This document shows, one piece after another, positions 9,380 to 20,700 of a stretch of 64,000 bases of DNA (the stretch's first letter is position 1; every line of letters begins with the position of its first letter). The position numbers were made by a program, and so were the translations under genes. The notes under the pieces are model-generated. The model saw nothing but the letters and a program-made list of their open reading frames with translations. It did no database searches and was not told the origin of the DNA. Origin of the DNA: Vicia villosa. Taxonomy: Eukaryota > Streptophyta > Magnoliopsida > Fabales > Fabaceae. The DNA is taken from the NCBI RefSeq assembly GCF_029867415.1, contig NC_081180.1, positions 145,018,731 through 145,082,730 on the forward strand, read 5' to 3'.

Positions 9380-12180
9380 AAATAGTTGTCTAACATTGTT
9401 TTGGTGAAGAAGTCCTCATGAAAATGGAGGATGTGCGCCTATTACACTAATCTTAACAAAGTGCGTACGAAGAATTTTTATCCGCTCCTAAACATTGACA
9501 AGCTCGTAGACAATACAGATGGATATCATTTTCTTTCGTTCATGAACACCTATTTAGGTATAATTGTATACACGTTCTGGCCCGATCGGGTAAGGACAAC
9601 CTTCATGACTAAACAAGCCAATCATAAATACAACGCCCGACCCTTCGGGTTAAAGAACACCGGTGCGACCTACTAGAGAATGATGTACAAAATTTTCAAA
9701 GAATAAATCAGGGAGGTAGTGGAAGTGTATATGGACGATATGATCATAAAGTATGGTCGGGAGTAGCTTCAAACTCAACACCTTCAGTGAGTATTCAAGA
9801 AGGTTTGACAATATGATATGCGACTCAACCCAGGGAATTGTACTTTTAGGGTATGGGTCAGAATGTTCCTAGGCTTCTATTTGACGGAGCAAGGACTCGA
9901 TGAGAACCCTGACAAGTAAGAGGTCATAATCCAAATGAGTTCACCAACGACGAAAAAGGAATTATAGAAGTTGAACGGTATTTTGACACTCTTAAGCAGA
10001 TTCATTTTAAAATATGCACAGAATGCCTTGACTTTTTATAGATTGTTAAGGAAAAAGAATGATTTCGAGTGGAAGAATGACTGCAAAGAAGCATTAGAGT
10101 CTTTAAAGAAACCTTAGCCACGCCCTAGGTATTTACCCGACCACTTTCGGGTTGAAATCTTATATCTATACCTAGTTGTTATTAAAGAGGCTATAAGCGT
10201 CGTTTTGATCAAATAATCTGGGGCTAACTAGAGTCACATGCGCTTCATCTTTAAAGCCCTAGCTGGTGCATAAATATGGTACCACAAGATCAAAAAGAAG
10301 ACTTAGGATTAGTAGCAGCACCGTGCAAACTACATTGATACTTCCTTGCACATCCAATAGCAATTCAAACGAATTTACCTCCAAAGCAGGTGTCATATTG
10401 GCCTTACGTGGTTGGGCATTTGATAAAGTGGCTCATCAATTTATTTGAATTCGAAGTATTCTTCGAAGTAAGGAAGGCTTTAGAACCTAGTTGTTCGGCA
10501 ACTTCCTGGCCAAGATAACTCTCGTTCCCCCAAGACCAGACTAAACATGGGTGGTATCCACGGATGGTTCGTCTAATAGAAGGGGAAGTGGTGCACGTAT
10601 AATTCTAAAAAACAGCTCTGAGTTAGTTGTAGAACTGTCCTTGAGGTTTGAGTTCCCGACCACCAACAACCAAAGGTGAATATCAGGTTGTCATCGATGG
10701 GATCACGCTCGTCTGTGGGCCGAATGCATCAAGCTATGAATGCACTCCCAATTGGTTGTTTCCTAAATAAGAGGAGAATCCCAATCAAAGGATCCTTTGG
10801 TCCAGCAAAACCTCAAGCTGGTTGCTGAGAAATTGGCGATGTTCAAAGCATTCAAGATTGCATATGTGTCACGGGAGGAAAATACCCGAGTCGATGTCCT
10901 AGATCGGTTGCCCATTATTAGAGGTCCCAATATCAACCATTCTTTCATCCAAGAAACTATAAAGACCGCAAAACCAAATCTAGAGAGTAGACGGTGGTAG
11001 TTATAGACGGCACCACCCTCCTTCTTGGATAATACTGATTCAACAATATATCAAGTTTGAAAGTCTTCCATCAAACCTATTTGAGGCAACCCTGGTGAGA
11101 AAGAGGGCCTTCAAATACATTGTAATAGAAGGAAATTTGTAAAAAGGGGTTTGTCCACACCATTGTTGATCTGTGTTGGGAAAAGTAGAGGTTGGTTACA
11201 CCCTCTTGGATGTGCATGAAGGAATTGTCAGACAACACCTGAGGGAAAGGACACTAGCAAAGAAGATTCTAAGAGAAGGGTATTATTATCCTACCATGGT
11301 CAGGGATGCCCAAGAATATGTGAAAAATGCGACCAATGTCAAAGGCATGAAGATGTTTTCATTTCCTCAGCCAATGAGTTACACGTATTGGCATCGCCAT
11401 GGGTATTCTTGTAGTGGGGGATGGATATCCTCAGAACCTTCGCTCCGGCGTTGGGACAACTCTAGTACCTTATTGTAGCTGTAGATTAATTCACTAAATG
11501 ATTCTAGGCTGATGCGTTGGCTAATATCATCGCAACAAATGTTATAAAATTCTTTAAGAGGAACATGGTGGCTAGGTTCAGAATATCCCAAGTTGTTATA
11601 ACAAACAAAGGGACGCATTTTATTGTTGAAAGACTAAGAAGCATCCGGAAAGAGTTAAAAATCACACAACATTTGTGTCGGTAGAGCATCCACAAACAAA
11701 CGGCCAAGTCGAGGCTGCCAAATTGGAAGTGATCAGGGTTTTGAAGTGAAGGTTAAAGGAAGGAAAACACCAATAGGGATGACGAGCTACCACATGTTTT
11801 GTGAGCCTACTGTACCACACGTCAACCGACCACGGGAGAAACCCCCTTTCGTCTAACATATGGGATAAAAATTGTTATTCTAGTAGAAATTAAAGAGTTG
11901 AGTTGGAGGACAGCTAATATATAGTAAACAATAGGCAACAAGAAAGTTATTAGAGAAAAGGTCAACCTTTTGGCCTCGTAATTTCCACATCGAACATTTA
12001 GTGCTTCAAAGGGAGAATATCATAGAGAGAAATGCCCGAGATAGAAAGCAAGCAGCAATTGGGAAGGTCTCTACCGTGTGAAAGCAAGCACCAGAAGGGG
12101 AGCATACTTCTTAGAGTCCCTCGATTGAGAGTAGATAACGAGGAAATGAAATGTTGCTAAGTTGAAGCAGTATTATAGTT
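9380..12180 (+). pseudogene. Decayed Ty3/gypsy (Tat lineage) pol
   Basis: Translated pieces in several frames follow the gypsy order. Reverse transcriptase pieces are YPLLNIDKLVDN, FGLKNTGATY and VYMDDMIIK. RNase H has STDGSSNRRGSGA and a tail FKIAYVSREENTR. Integrase has HLRERTLAKKILREGYYYP, TNGQVEAAKLEVI and TPFRLTYG, and the C-terminal end is near 12170 (LKQYYS-like). Stops and frameshifts are frequent throughout (for example after GATY at 9677), so it is long dead. RNase H before integrase and the integrase motifs point to the Tat group. Gag and protease upstream are not recognisable. Confidence 0.8.
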
Positions 12181-12324
12181 AATTATTATTTTTTATTATT
12201 CAATTCTATATTTATGTAACTAATTGATTATGGTATGAATGCAAATAATTTCTTATTAACGTTTCTCTATTGTGTCCTTTTCTTTCTCTCATCGTAAAAA
12301 AAAAAAATACATATATGTGTACCC

Positions 12325-12712
12325 AAAGGCTTAACACATTTCTACAATTTTGATATGGTTTACACACACTCCTTACATGATTGCATATCTGATACGGATT
12401 AAACGTATTCCTTACATGATTTGGTATCTGATTCAGACTTAACAAATTTCTACGATTCAGATACGGCTTAAACACATTCTTTACATGATTGTGCATCTGA
12501 TATAGGCTTAACGCATTTTTGCGGTTCTGATACGACTTAAATGTATTTCTTGCATGATTGCGTATATGATACATACTTAATGCATTTTTACGATTATGAT
12601 ACGGTTTAAACACATTTCTTGCAGGATTGTGCATGTGATACAAACTTAACACATTTTTGCGATTCTGATATGATTTAAGCGCATTCCTTGTATGACTGTG
12701 TATCCAATACAT
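12325..12712. repeat. 69-bp minisatellite (about 5-6 units)
   Basis: Diverged tandem units of 69 bp, each with GATACGGCTTAAACACATT and a half-similar GGCTTAACGCATTTTTGCG. Because 69 is a multiple of three, the minus strand stays open across the array and reads as a repeating 23-residue unit around NRKNALSLYHMH. The position downstream of Tat pol fits the tandem repeats often found in the 3' untranslated region of Tat elements, so I do not call it a gene. Confidence 0.8.
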
Positions 12713-14017
12713 ATGTAATACATTTTTTCAGTTCTAATACGGCTTAAATGCATCCCTCGCATGACTTCTCATATGAGGCATGCAACAAACCTTTCTAAAT
12801 TGCTGATGCACCCCCTTTTTGCAGAAAACATAAGAACCCTAAAAACTTCAAAGTAAAATTAAATAATGAACACAATGAATAAATTCTTGATAAGTTAGGG
12901 CTTTTGATCAGTGGCACAAGACGAAGAGACTGGTAACTCGTTTGAGTGAAATAGAAACTAGTATCAACCTTTCCCAAGTGAACTTCAAGGTCTAAAAATG
13001 GTGGAATCGAGTTATGCTTTGCAAGAGGTTTCAAACATCTGTGATGCTTCAGTTAGCTTCAGATGAAAACGATGAATCTTTTTGGGCAGAGATTTGAGGT
13101 TAATATCAAGAGAAAATAGGAATACAATCTTCTGGTTTTTTTGAAGGTTTTGTGACCAATGGATGCAGAGTTTATGTGGCTTTTCAAGCCTGCAAATGAA
13201 GGGGAAATGATGAGCTCATGTATACGTGAATTCTAGATCCCAAACATGTGAAAATGATCTAGAATTTTATGTTTTCAAAGTGTGTGAATGTGAGGCATGG
13301 AATGTGTGATTCTTGAGCAATTTCAAGTTGTTTTGTGTTGTACCAGATGTGCCTGGTCATGATAAACAACTTTACACATGTATTGGTGGTTCCCAAGTTG
13401 AATTTCACACGATTTCTACTTATAGGTCACGACCTAATATAGCATTCATGCACCCATGTTCATGCTTAGGCCAAGTGGAATTGGCTCGTGCATTTTCTGA
13501 TTTTCTTTCAGCCAAATGTTCCTTTCATGGAGTAGAACACAATCCAAAAAGAATGCATTCAAAAGGATTCTTGATGTGAAAATTGCAACTAGGTCGACCA
13601 TGTAATGGACCTAGTTTTGTGCACAAGTGACTTGAGTCGAATCCACATATTGAGATGCTTAGAGGATAAATTGATGTTTGACCTCTAAATGAAAGTTGTT
13701 GAGGACATCAAGAGGGACATTTGGCCTCAAGTAGCACGCATAAATGTTGAAAATTGAGAAAGTTATGCCCTTTTGACCAAATGGTGTGCCATACTTGATT
13801 TTAGGTCAAACCAACTTGTACCAACTTGTCATTTTTATATTTCATTGCATTATAAGGCTCAATAGTGATGAAATGAATACCATATAGATGTATCTTGATT
13901 TTCCTTGAAGAAACCTTGAAGATTGCTTGGGAAAATGAATGGAAAAGGCATGGAAATAAACCATGACCAAACTTGAATCACTTATGAAGATAAGCATCAA
14001 TCTTGAACTTATTTTAA
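12713..14017. other. Unclassified non-coding repeat-like sequence
   Basis: No coding sequence or element ends are recognised. The one moderate reading frame (13313-13579) has no familiar motif. The segment probably belongs to the 3' part of the gypsy element or another old insertion. Confidence 0.3.
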
Positions 14018-15032
14018 TCAAATAAGGGTGAATGGAGCTTGAAATGATAATGGAAAAATATTATAGGTCATGCCTTGAAGGAAAGTCCATTTGGCCGAAG
14101 GTTTACCATAACTTTGACTTTGAGGAACCAAATGCCCATGTACAATAATGCCCATGTGCTTCCCCATAATGGCATCTATAACGTCCCTCACTGCAGAGTC
14201 ATCTAGAAATAGTTTGATGTCTATACCCTCCTTCCCAATCTCCACGACACTGTGACATCTACGCAGCTCATCAACAACATGAACATCTATAGCCTGCTCC
14301 TCCTCTAGTATCTCCTGATGAACTGGCCTATGTGAATCTTTTGGAACATCTGATATCATATAAGGATGTGACACCCTGAAGTTTCACCGGAGGTAACTAG
14401 GTCCAACACTCTAGTCACTAGGAGTTGGGGTACTCCGTGCCTCATATGGTACCATATGAATAGGATAATCATGAAACATGGTATTCATAACTCGGTGTCC
14501 AATAGCCGGAGGAACAGAATGTGATGAGTCTTTAGGAATAAGCTGCATATAGCCGAACTGCCTCATGATGCGCCCAAGCAGATGAGGATACATCAAACGT
14601 GAATCGCAATTCAACCAACCCAAGTAGAAGGCAATGTCTTTTAAAATTAATATGAAGAAGAGATATTTTTCATTTTATTTTCATGGTTGACCTCTCCATC
14701 ACTTACATGTCTAGAAGTATGGTTCAAATATAGACACAACATAGATAAGTCATACGAGCCTTCTCTAACTCCCTTCAGAGCCTCAGATGCCTCGTGTGAG
14801 GTTTTGGATGCCTCATGGGCATCAATAGGTAACACTTATCTCCCATAAAATGACGTAGTCGGAGATGCACGAGCCCTAGATCTTGACCCCATAGAAGTCG
14901 ACGCCTGTGCAACGTCTGGGCTAGAAGAAATGATCAGGCTGAAAACAATATATATGCCTGGGAGGATTCCTTCTGAATCGATGCATATTGCACAACTCTA
15001 TCGTGCCTCAATCTATCTTGCCTATCAGCCAT
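14018..15032 (-). pseudogene. Plant mobile domain (PMD)-like protein, decayed
   Basis: On the minus strand a start-like MADRQDRLRHDRVVQYASI (ATG at 15032) is followed, across stops and frame changes, by LYLNHTSRHVSDGE, LMYPHLLGRIMRQFGYMQ, IPKDSSHSVPP and VSHPYMISDVP. A final helix is DELRRCHSVVEIGKEGID. These resemble the C-terminal half of plant-mobile-domain (MAIL1 / PP7-long-form-like) proteins, which occur both as host genes and inside MULE or gypsy transposons. Much of the central domain is missing. The family call comes from motif memory only. Confidence 0.45.
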
Positions 15033-16148
15033 AATGCATAAAAGAAAACACACAACCATTAGACACATGAAACATATAAATTCTAAAAATCCATCTCCGA
15101 TTTATGACAAATACGTTGTAATTTTATGAAGATGCATTTCCGCAATATTCTGCAATTCAGGGCTCGTCAATGACAGACATGCAGTTCAACCCAACAACCA
15201 AAATAATGCATTTTTCAATAAAACCTATCAAACACATTGTTAATGTAAATAACGTATCTAAATTACTTATTAGATAACCTAATGCTCAATTTTTACATTA
15301 ACAATCATGACAATTATGACTGAAATTGATATTGAATGAGCTCTTTAATCGTTTTGACATTGATAAAAAAAGGTTTAGAAGTATCTTGAATGATTTTGAA
15401 TGAATGTGACTTTAGAGATGACAGTTCTTTTTGAAAGGCCAACAGAAAAAATTATATTAACCACATGGCATAAGAGATGCCAAAATAAGAAAAGTTCCTG
15501 CTAACTAACAGGAGTCCAACACACCAATACTAGAAAAAACATATTGCAAAAGCTAAAACTCCTACATACTTGGACTTATAACTCAGTACAACCAAAGTAA
15601 AACCAATACAACTAACAACTTGCTGTATCTATTTTCTTCATAGAAACACCAACAGACTGTCCAAAATGAGAGTTAAACGAGTTTGAAAATATAACTAGTC
15701 AGAGATCCGTGCTGTCGCTCGGGTGCATTAATTGTTGTGTAGTTTTTTTGAACGATACAAAAAATGTGAAGTAAAAAAGTTTGACCAAATTGCATATATA
15801 AAATGGAAATTAATTATTTATTAAAAAAATTTACCAATAAAATATTAGTAGTATAAAAATTAGGTTCTGAGTTAAAATAATAATTCACAAAAAAAAAACA
15901 ATGTCCAACTAAATTGGTTACACATTAACATGAGTTTGGTGATAAGGTTTCTATAATGACCAATGCAGGTATAAATTAAATTATATTAGAACATTCATAC
16001 AAAAGGAAAATTAATTTCACATTAAATGTGATGTTAAATAATTACACATTAAATGTCATTAAAAATTTGCTAAAAATGATAAAGGCATAAATCCAAAATC
16101 TATGCCTTTTTAATGATGAGTTGACAAAGACCCCGTTTAACTTATCTT
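15033..16148. other. AT-rich intergenic sequence, no gene seen
   Basis: No coding sequence, long repeat or element end could be supported. The motif AGAGATCCGTGCTGTCGCTC near 15700 looks like a transposon terminus but has no visible partner. Confidence 0.4.
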
Positions 16149-16423
16149 TAAAATAATACTTTTTTTTTTAACATAGTTTTACTCTATACTTCAATTCATA
16201 TGATGACAACTCACGTGTTTCTAGAGTGAGAAAGTCTGGCTTCTCTCTAGAAACTTAGTGTGCCCTTTCCCACCCTCTTTCATTTTGAGCTGGTGGTTTC
16301 TTTCACCAGTGGCTGTTCGTCTGGTTTTTGTCCCCAAACTTTTGGCTCTCTCTCCTCTTGTAGGAGTTGCAATAGTTGTGCATCTGTGTGTGCTTTATTT
16401 CCATCTCTTTGTTATCTCGAGTC

Positions 16424-17707
16424 ATGGAAAAGTGGAGAAACATCCCTTTGTCTAAGGAGGAGGAGGAAGGAGTAACGGCGGCGGTGGACGAAGTGTGTGA
16501 TGAGGAGGTTTTCCAACGAACGCTTGTTGGGAAACTTTGGACAGAGAGAAACTTCAACACGCGAGCCTTCACCAGCACCATGATTGAGGCGTGGAAGCTG
16601 AGAAATCCTGTTGAGATCCAAGAACTGAGTAAAAACTTATTTTTATTCAAGTTTGCAACAAAAAGGGATCTCGAGAATGTACTCAAAAATGGACCGTGGA
16701 GCTTCGATCACAACCTGCTAGTTCTGGAACGTGTCTCAGGCGAAGAACAACCCTCAGATCTTAACATGCATTTTGTAGTGTTTTGGGTTAGGATCTATGA
16801 GCTTCCCCTCATGCTCAGATCTGAAACGATGGCGTGGAAAATTGGAGGAATCCTAGGAACATTTGAAGAAATGGATCAGAAGGACGCTCATCGGAACGGG
16901 AGGTTTCTCAGAATCAAAGTGAAGATGGATTTGAAGCTGCCTCTGAAAAGAGGAACCGTGGTGAAATTCAAAGAAAAGAAACTGAGGGTCCATTTCAAGT
17001 ACAAGAGGTTACCAAATTTTTGTTTCGCTTGTGGTAGGCTTGGACATCAATTAAAAGATTGTGAGGCGTTGGAGGGTTTGGGAGAAGAGGGATTCGAAGA
17101 GCTGGATGAACAAGACTTGTCCTTTGGGCTGTGGCTCAGGGCTTCCCCTTTGCCAAAAGCGATAGAAGAACAAAAGAGAAAGGAGTCAAGTTCAAGTACT
17201 TGCAGCAAGAGTCTCTTTAATGTCTCTTCAAGCCATAGCAGATGCGGTAACAAAGGGAAAGATAAAGGAGGCGAGGAGGTAGAACAACAACATGGAGGAA
17301 ACGGCTCCTCAAAGGAGACCCAAGAGGTGCAAAAGAAAGACAAGGTGGATAATATGCGAGAAATCGAATCGGTAGCAGAATCCCTAGGAGCTGTGGAGAT
17401 CTCCAACAAGATCAACTTGAGTTCTGGAAAACAAAGGGTGGAGACAGATACTGTGGAGGGAGATTCAATTCCAAAGAAGAGGAAGTGGATTAGAAAGAAG
17501 CCGGTGAAGAAGGTGGGGCCGGTTTGTGTAGTAGAAAAGGGGGGAGAATCTGGGAAACGTCAACTATTTGAGATTCCAATTACGAAGGGGTCGGTGGAGG
17601 AGATGGGGCAGGTAATTAAGAAAAGGAAACAACCAGTGGCGGTGGAAGGAAGTGCTTCTCAAAAACAAGAGGTGGTGTTGGAAGACCAACACTGCCTAAC
17701 CCAATGA
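16424..17707 (+). CDS. LINE ORF1: DUF4283 and zinc-knuckle RNA-binding protein
   Basis: About 427 residues from MEKWRNIPLSK; this ATG fits the domain start better than the upstream extension of the frame. The N-terminal half matches the DUF4283 fold of plant LINE ORF1 proteins (LFKFATKRDLENVLKNGPWS, FWVRIYELP). It is followed by a conserved linker and one CCHC knuckle, CFACGRLGHQLKDC, then a long charged low-complexity tail rich in Lys and Glu with KKRKW-type basic clusters that could serve nuclear import. It coats LINE RNA. The TGA overlaps the ATG of ORF2 in ATGA. Confidence 0.9.
   Translation: MEKWRNIPLSKEEEEGVTAAVDEVCDEEVFQRTLVGKLWTERNFNTRAFTSTMIEAWKLRNPVEIQELSKNLFLFKFATKRDLENVLKNGPWSFDHNLLVLERVSGEEQPSDLNMHFVVFWVRIYELPLMLRSETMAWKIGGILGTFEEMDQKDAHRNGRFLRIKVKMDLKLPLKRGTVVKFKEKKLRVHFKYKRLPNFCFACGRLGHQLKDCEALEGLGEEGFEELDEQDLSFGLWLRASPLPKAIEEQKRKESSSSTCSKSLFNVSSSHSRCGNKGKDKGGEEVEQQHGGNGSSKETQEVQKKDKVDNMREIESVAESLGAVEISNKINLSSGKQRVETDTVEGDSIPKKRKWIRKKPVKKVGPVCVVEKGGESGKRQLFEIPITKGSVEEMGQVIKKRKQPVAVEGSASQKQEVVLEDQHCLTQ
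17704..17707 (+). other. ATGA stop-start overlap between LINE ORF1 and ORF2
   Basis: The ORF1 stop TGA (17705-17707) overlaps the ORF2 ATG (17704-17706). Such an overlap suits termination-coupled re-initiation, giving low ORF2 output. The overlap is seen; the mechanism is inferred. Confidence 0.8.
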
Positions 17708-20700
17708 AACTCCCAAGTTGGAACTGCAGGGGGTTAGGGAATCCCCGTGCAGTTCGAGCCTTGTCAAGGCTCCTTCGTTTGGAAAATCCCGATTTGGTGT
17801 TTTTAATGGAAACTAGACTCACAGGTCAAGAGTGTTTGAGAATAAAGGAAAGAAGTGGATTTCATTGCTTACATGCTGTTGATTGTAGGGGTATGGGGAA
17901 GGATAGAGCTGGAGGGTTGCTCCTTTTGTGGAATGATGATACAAATTTCACCATGACTTCGTTCTCTAATATTCACATTGTTGGTTCTGTTGCTGCTAAA
18001 GATGATAGGAGTGCGTGGGATCTTGCAGGGATCTATGGCTTCCCGGACGAACAAAATAAAAGGAGGACCTGGAGTTTGATTAGAGAGTTGGCTAGAGGGG
18101 CGGGAGATCATTTTATTGTTTTTGGGGACTTAAATGATATGCTCCAAGAGGGTGAGAAAACTGGGGGTTCTTCTAGGTCTCCAAGTCAACTTTCATGGGG
18201 CAGGGAGGTAGTTCATTCATGTGGCTTGATAGACCTTGGTTTTGAGGGTTACCCTTATACGTGGTCAAACGGCAGGATGGAGGAAGCAAACATTCAGTGT
18301 AGACTTGACAGAGCCTTAGCCTCCAGGAATTTTGTTGACATGTTTTCCCCAATGCGTGTTATTCATCTTCCTCGCTTTGGGTCTGATCATGCAGCCATAA
18401 GAATTGACCTTGATGTCCTTCCTGAGGAGTTAAACTCAAGCCATGAATTCATCTTTCGGTTCGAAGAGGCGTGGAAAAAAGATCCTACATGTGAGACTGC
18501 TATCAAAAGGTGCTGGGATACGGGTGGAAATAACGGAATCCAGAAAATCAAATCTCTCCAAATTCTGGGAGAGACCTTTAAGGAGTATCGATCCGGGGCT
18601 GTAAAGAAAGAACTCAACAGAATTAAAGGGAGGCTTAAGGAGGTGAGCAATTGGGATTCAGGGGAGCACGATGTCAGGATATATAAAGCTCTTGAGAAAC
18701 AAAGGGACTCCATTCAAAAGACTGAAGAAATTATTTGGAGGCAGAGGAGCCGTGCGGTTTGGCTTCAAGCAGGTGATAAAAACACAAAGTTCTTCCATGG
18801 GAAAGCCTCTCAAAGGCGCAGAACTAATCGGATACAGAAACTGCAGGATCATAGAGGGGTGTGGTGGAGAGGGGAGAAGCACTGTGAAAGGATTCTTAAA
18901 GACTATTTTGCTAATATTTTCAAAAGTTCTCAGCCGGAAAACATCGAAACTATATGCGACATTGTGCGGGGTAAGCTTAAGGCTGACCAAATAGATTATT
19001 GTGCAGCGCAGTTTACAGCAGAAGAGGTGGAGCTAGCTTTGTCTCAGATGCATCCCCTAAAAGCCCCAGGGCCGGATGGGTTACCATCACTCTTTTTCCA
19101 AAAATTCTGGCATGTGGTGGGTGAGGATGTGAAACATCTGGTGCTGGGTGTTCTCAATAACAGTCAAGGAGTGGAGGAGATCAATAGAACTTTCATCGCT
19201 CTCATCCCGAAAGTCAAAAATTCGGCGTCACCAAAGGAGTTCAGGCCTATTAGCTTATGCAATGTGGTCATGAAGTTGGTAACTAAGACAATTGCAAACA
19301 GAGTGAAGCAAGTCCTTCCTGATATCGTTGACGAGGAGCAAAGTGCATTTGTTAAAGGTAGATTGATCACTGACAACGCTTTGATTGCCCTCGAATGCTT
19401 TCATTGGATGAAGAAGAAAAGGAAAGGCAAGAAAGGAGCAATGGCGGTTAAACTTGATATGGCCAAAGCTTACGATAGAATGGAGTGGGGTTTTGTGGTG
19501 GGGGTCTTACGGTCCATGGGATTTCCTTCGAACCTGGTTAACCTTATATCCAATTGTATAACTACTGTCACTTACCAGGTTCTAATCAATGGGAAAGCTT
19601 CTGGTGTGATCAAACCGGACAGGGGTCTCCGTCAAGGAGACCCCCTCTCACCTTACTTATTTGTGTTGTGTGTTGATGTTTTGTCAGGTATGCTCAAGAA
19701 GGAGGTGCGGGAAGCTCAAATTCACGGTATCCAGGTCGCTAGAAAGGCTCCCGTTATCACTCATCTCCTCTTTGCGGATGATAGCCTGCTTTTTGCGAGA
19801 GCGTCGTGTACTGAAGCTCCAAAGATAATGGACATCCTTAAAAGATACGAGTCTTTGTCGGGACAAATGGTCAATCTTGATAAATCAGAGGTTTCCTTTA
19901 GTCGAAATGTACCAGAAGCAGACAAACAGATGATCCGTAACAGGATGGGGGTAAAGACGGTGGAAGCTCATTCAAGATGCCTAGGGTTGCCGGCTCTGTT
20001 TGGTCGTTCAAAGAAGCTCGTGTTTTCTCAAGTCATCAATAGGGTGTGGAGGAAGGTGAAGGGGTGGAAGGAGAAGACAATGTCTCGTGTTGGAAAAGAG
20101 GTTCTAATCAAGGCAGTGGCCCAAGCAATTCCTACGTATGTTATGGGGTGTTTCAAACTTCCGGAGGAATGCTGCAAGGAAATTGAGTCATTGCTGGCCA
20201 GATTCTGGTGGGGCTCCTCGGCGGATGACAACAAAATCCACTGGTTGAGTTGGCCTAAGATGACAAAAGCTAAGGGAGCTGGTGGTATGGGATTCAGGGG
20301 GATAGGAGATTTCAATGTCAGCCTATTGGGGAAACAATTCTGGAGATTACAGATGGGCAATTCTTCGTTACTGGAGAGGGTCTTTAAAATCAGATACTAC
20401 CCTCGCACTCCGATTGGTGAAGCTAAGTTGGGCTACGCGCCTAGTTATGCGTGGAGAAGTATTTTTGGTGCAAAGGAGCTTATTGATATGGGATCCAGAT
20501 GGAGAATTAGGGCAGGGGACCAGGTTAATATTCTTCGGGACAATTGGATTCCTGGAGCTGCGGCGTCTAAAGTTTTAGGGCCGGTCCATGGTATTTCAGC
20601 TGAAGCCACTGTTAGCTATCTCATAGATGAAGATTTGCGTTGCTGGAAGCAGGACTTAATCAAGGATTGCTTCTCTCCGATGGTGTGTGATCAAATTCTG

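Noticed and set aside
12325..12712. Possible protein-coding gene for a repetitive basic peptide
   Set aside because: The frame is a by-product of a 69-bp tandem repeat; there is no promoter, codon bias or homology, and the position fits a retrotransposon 3' UTR.
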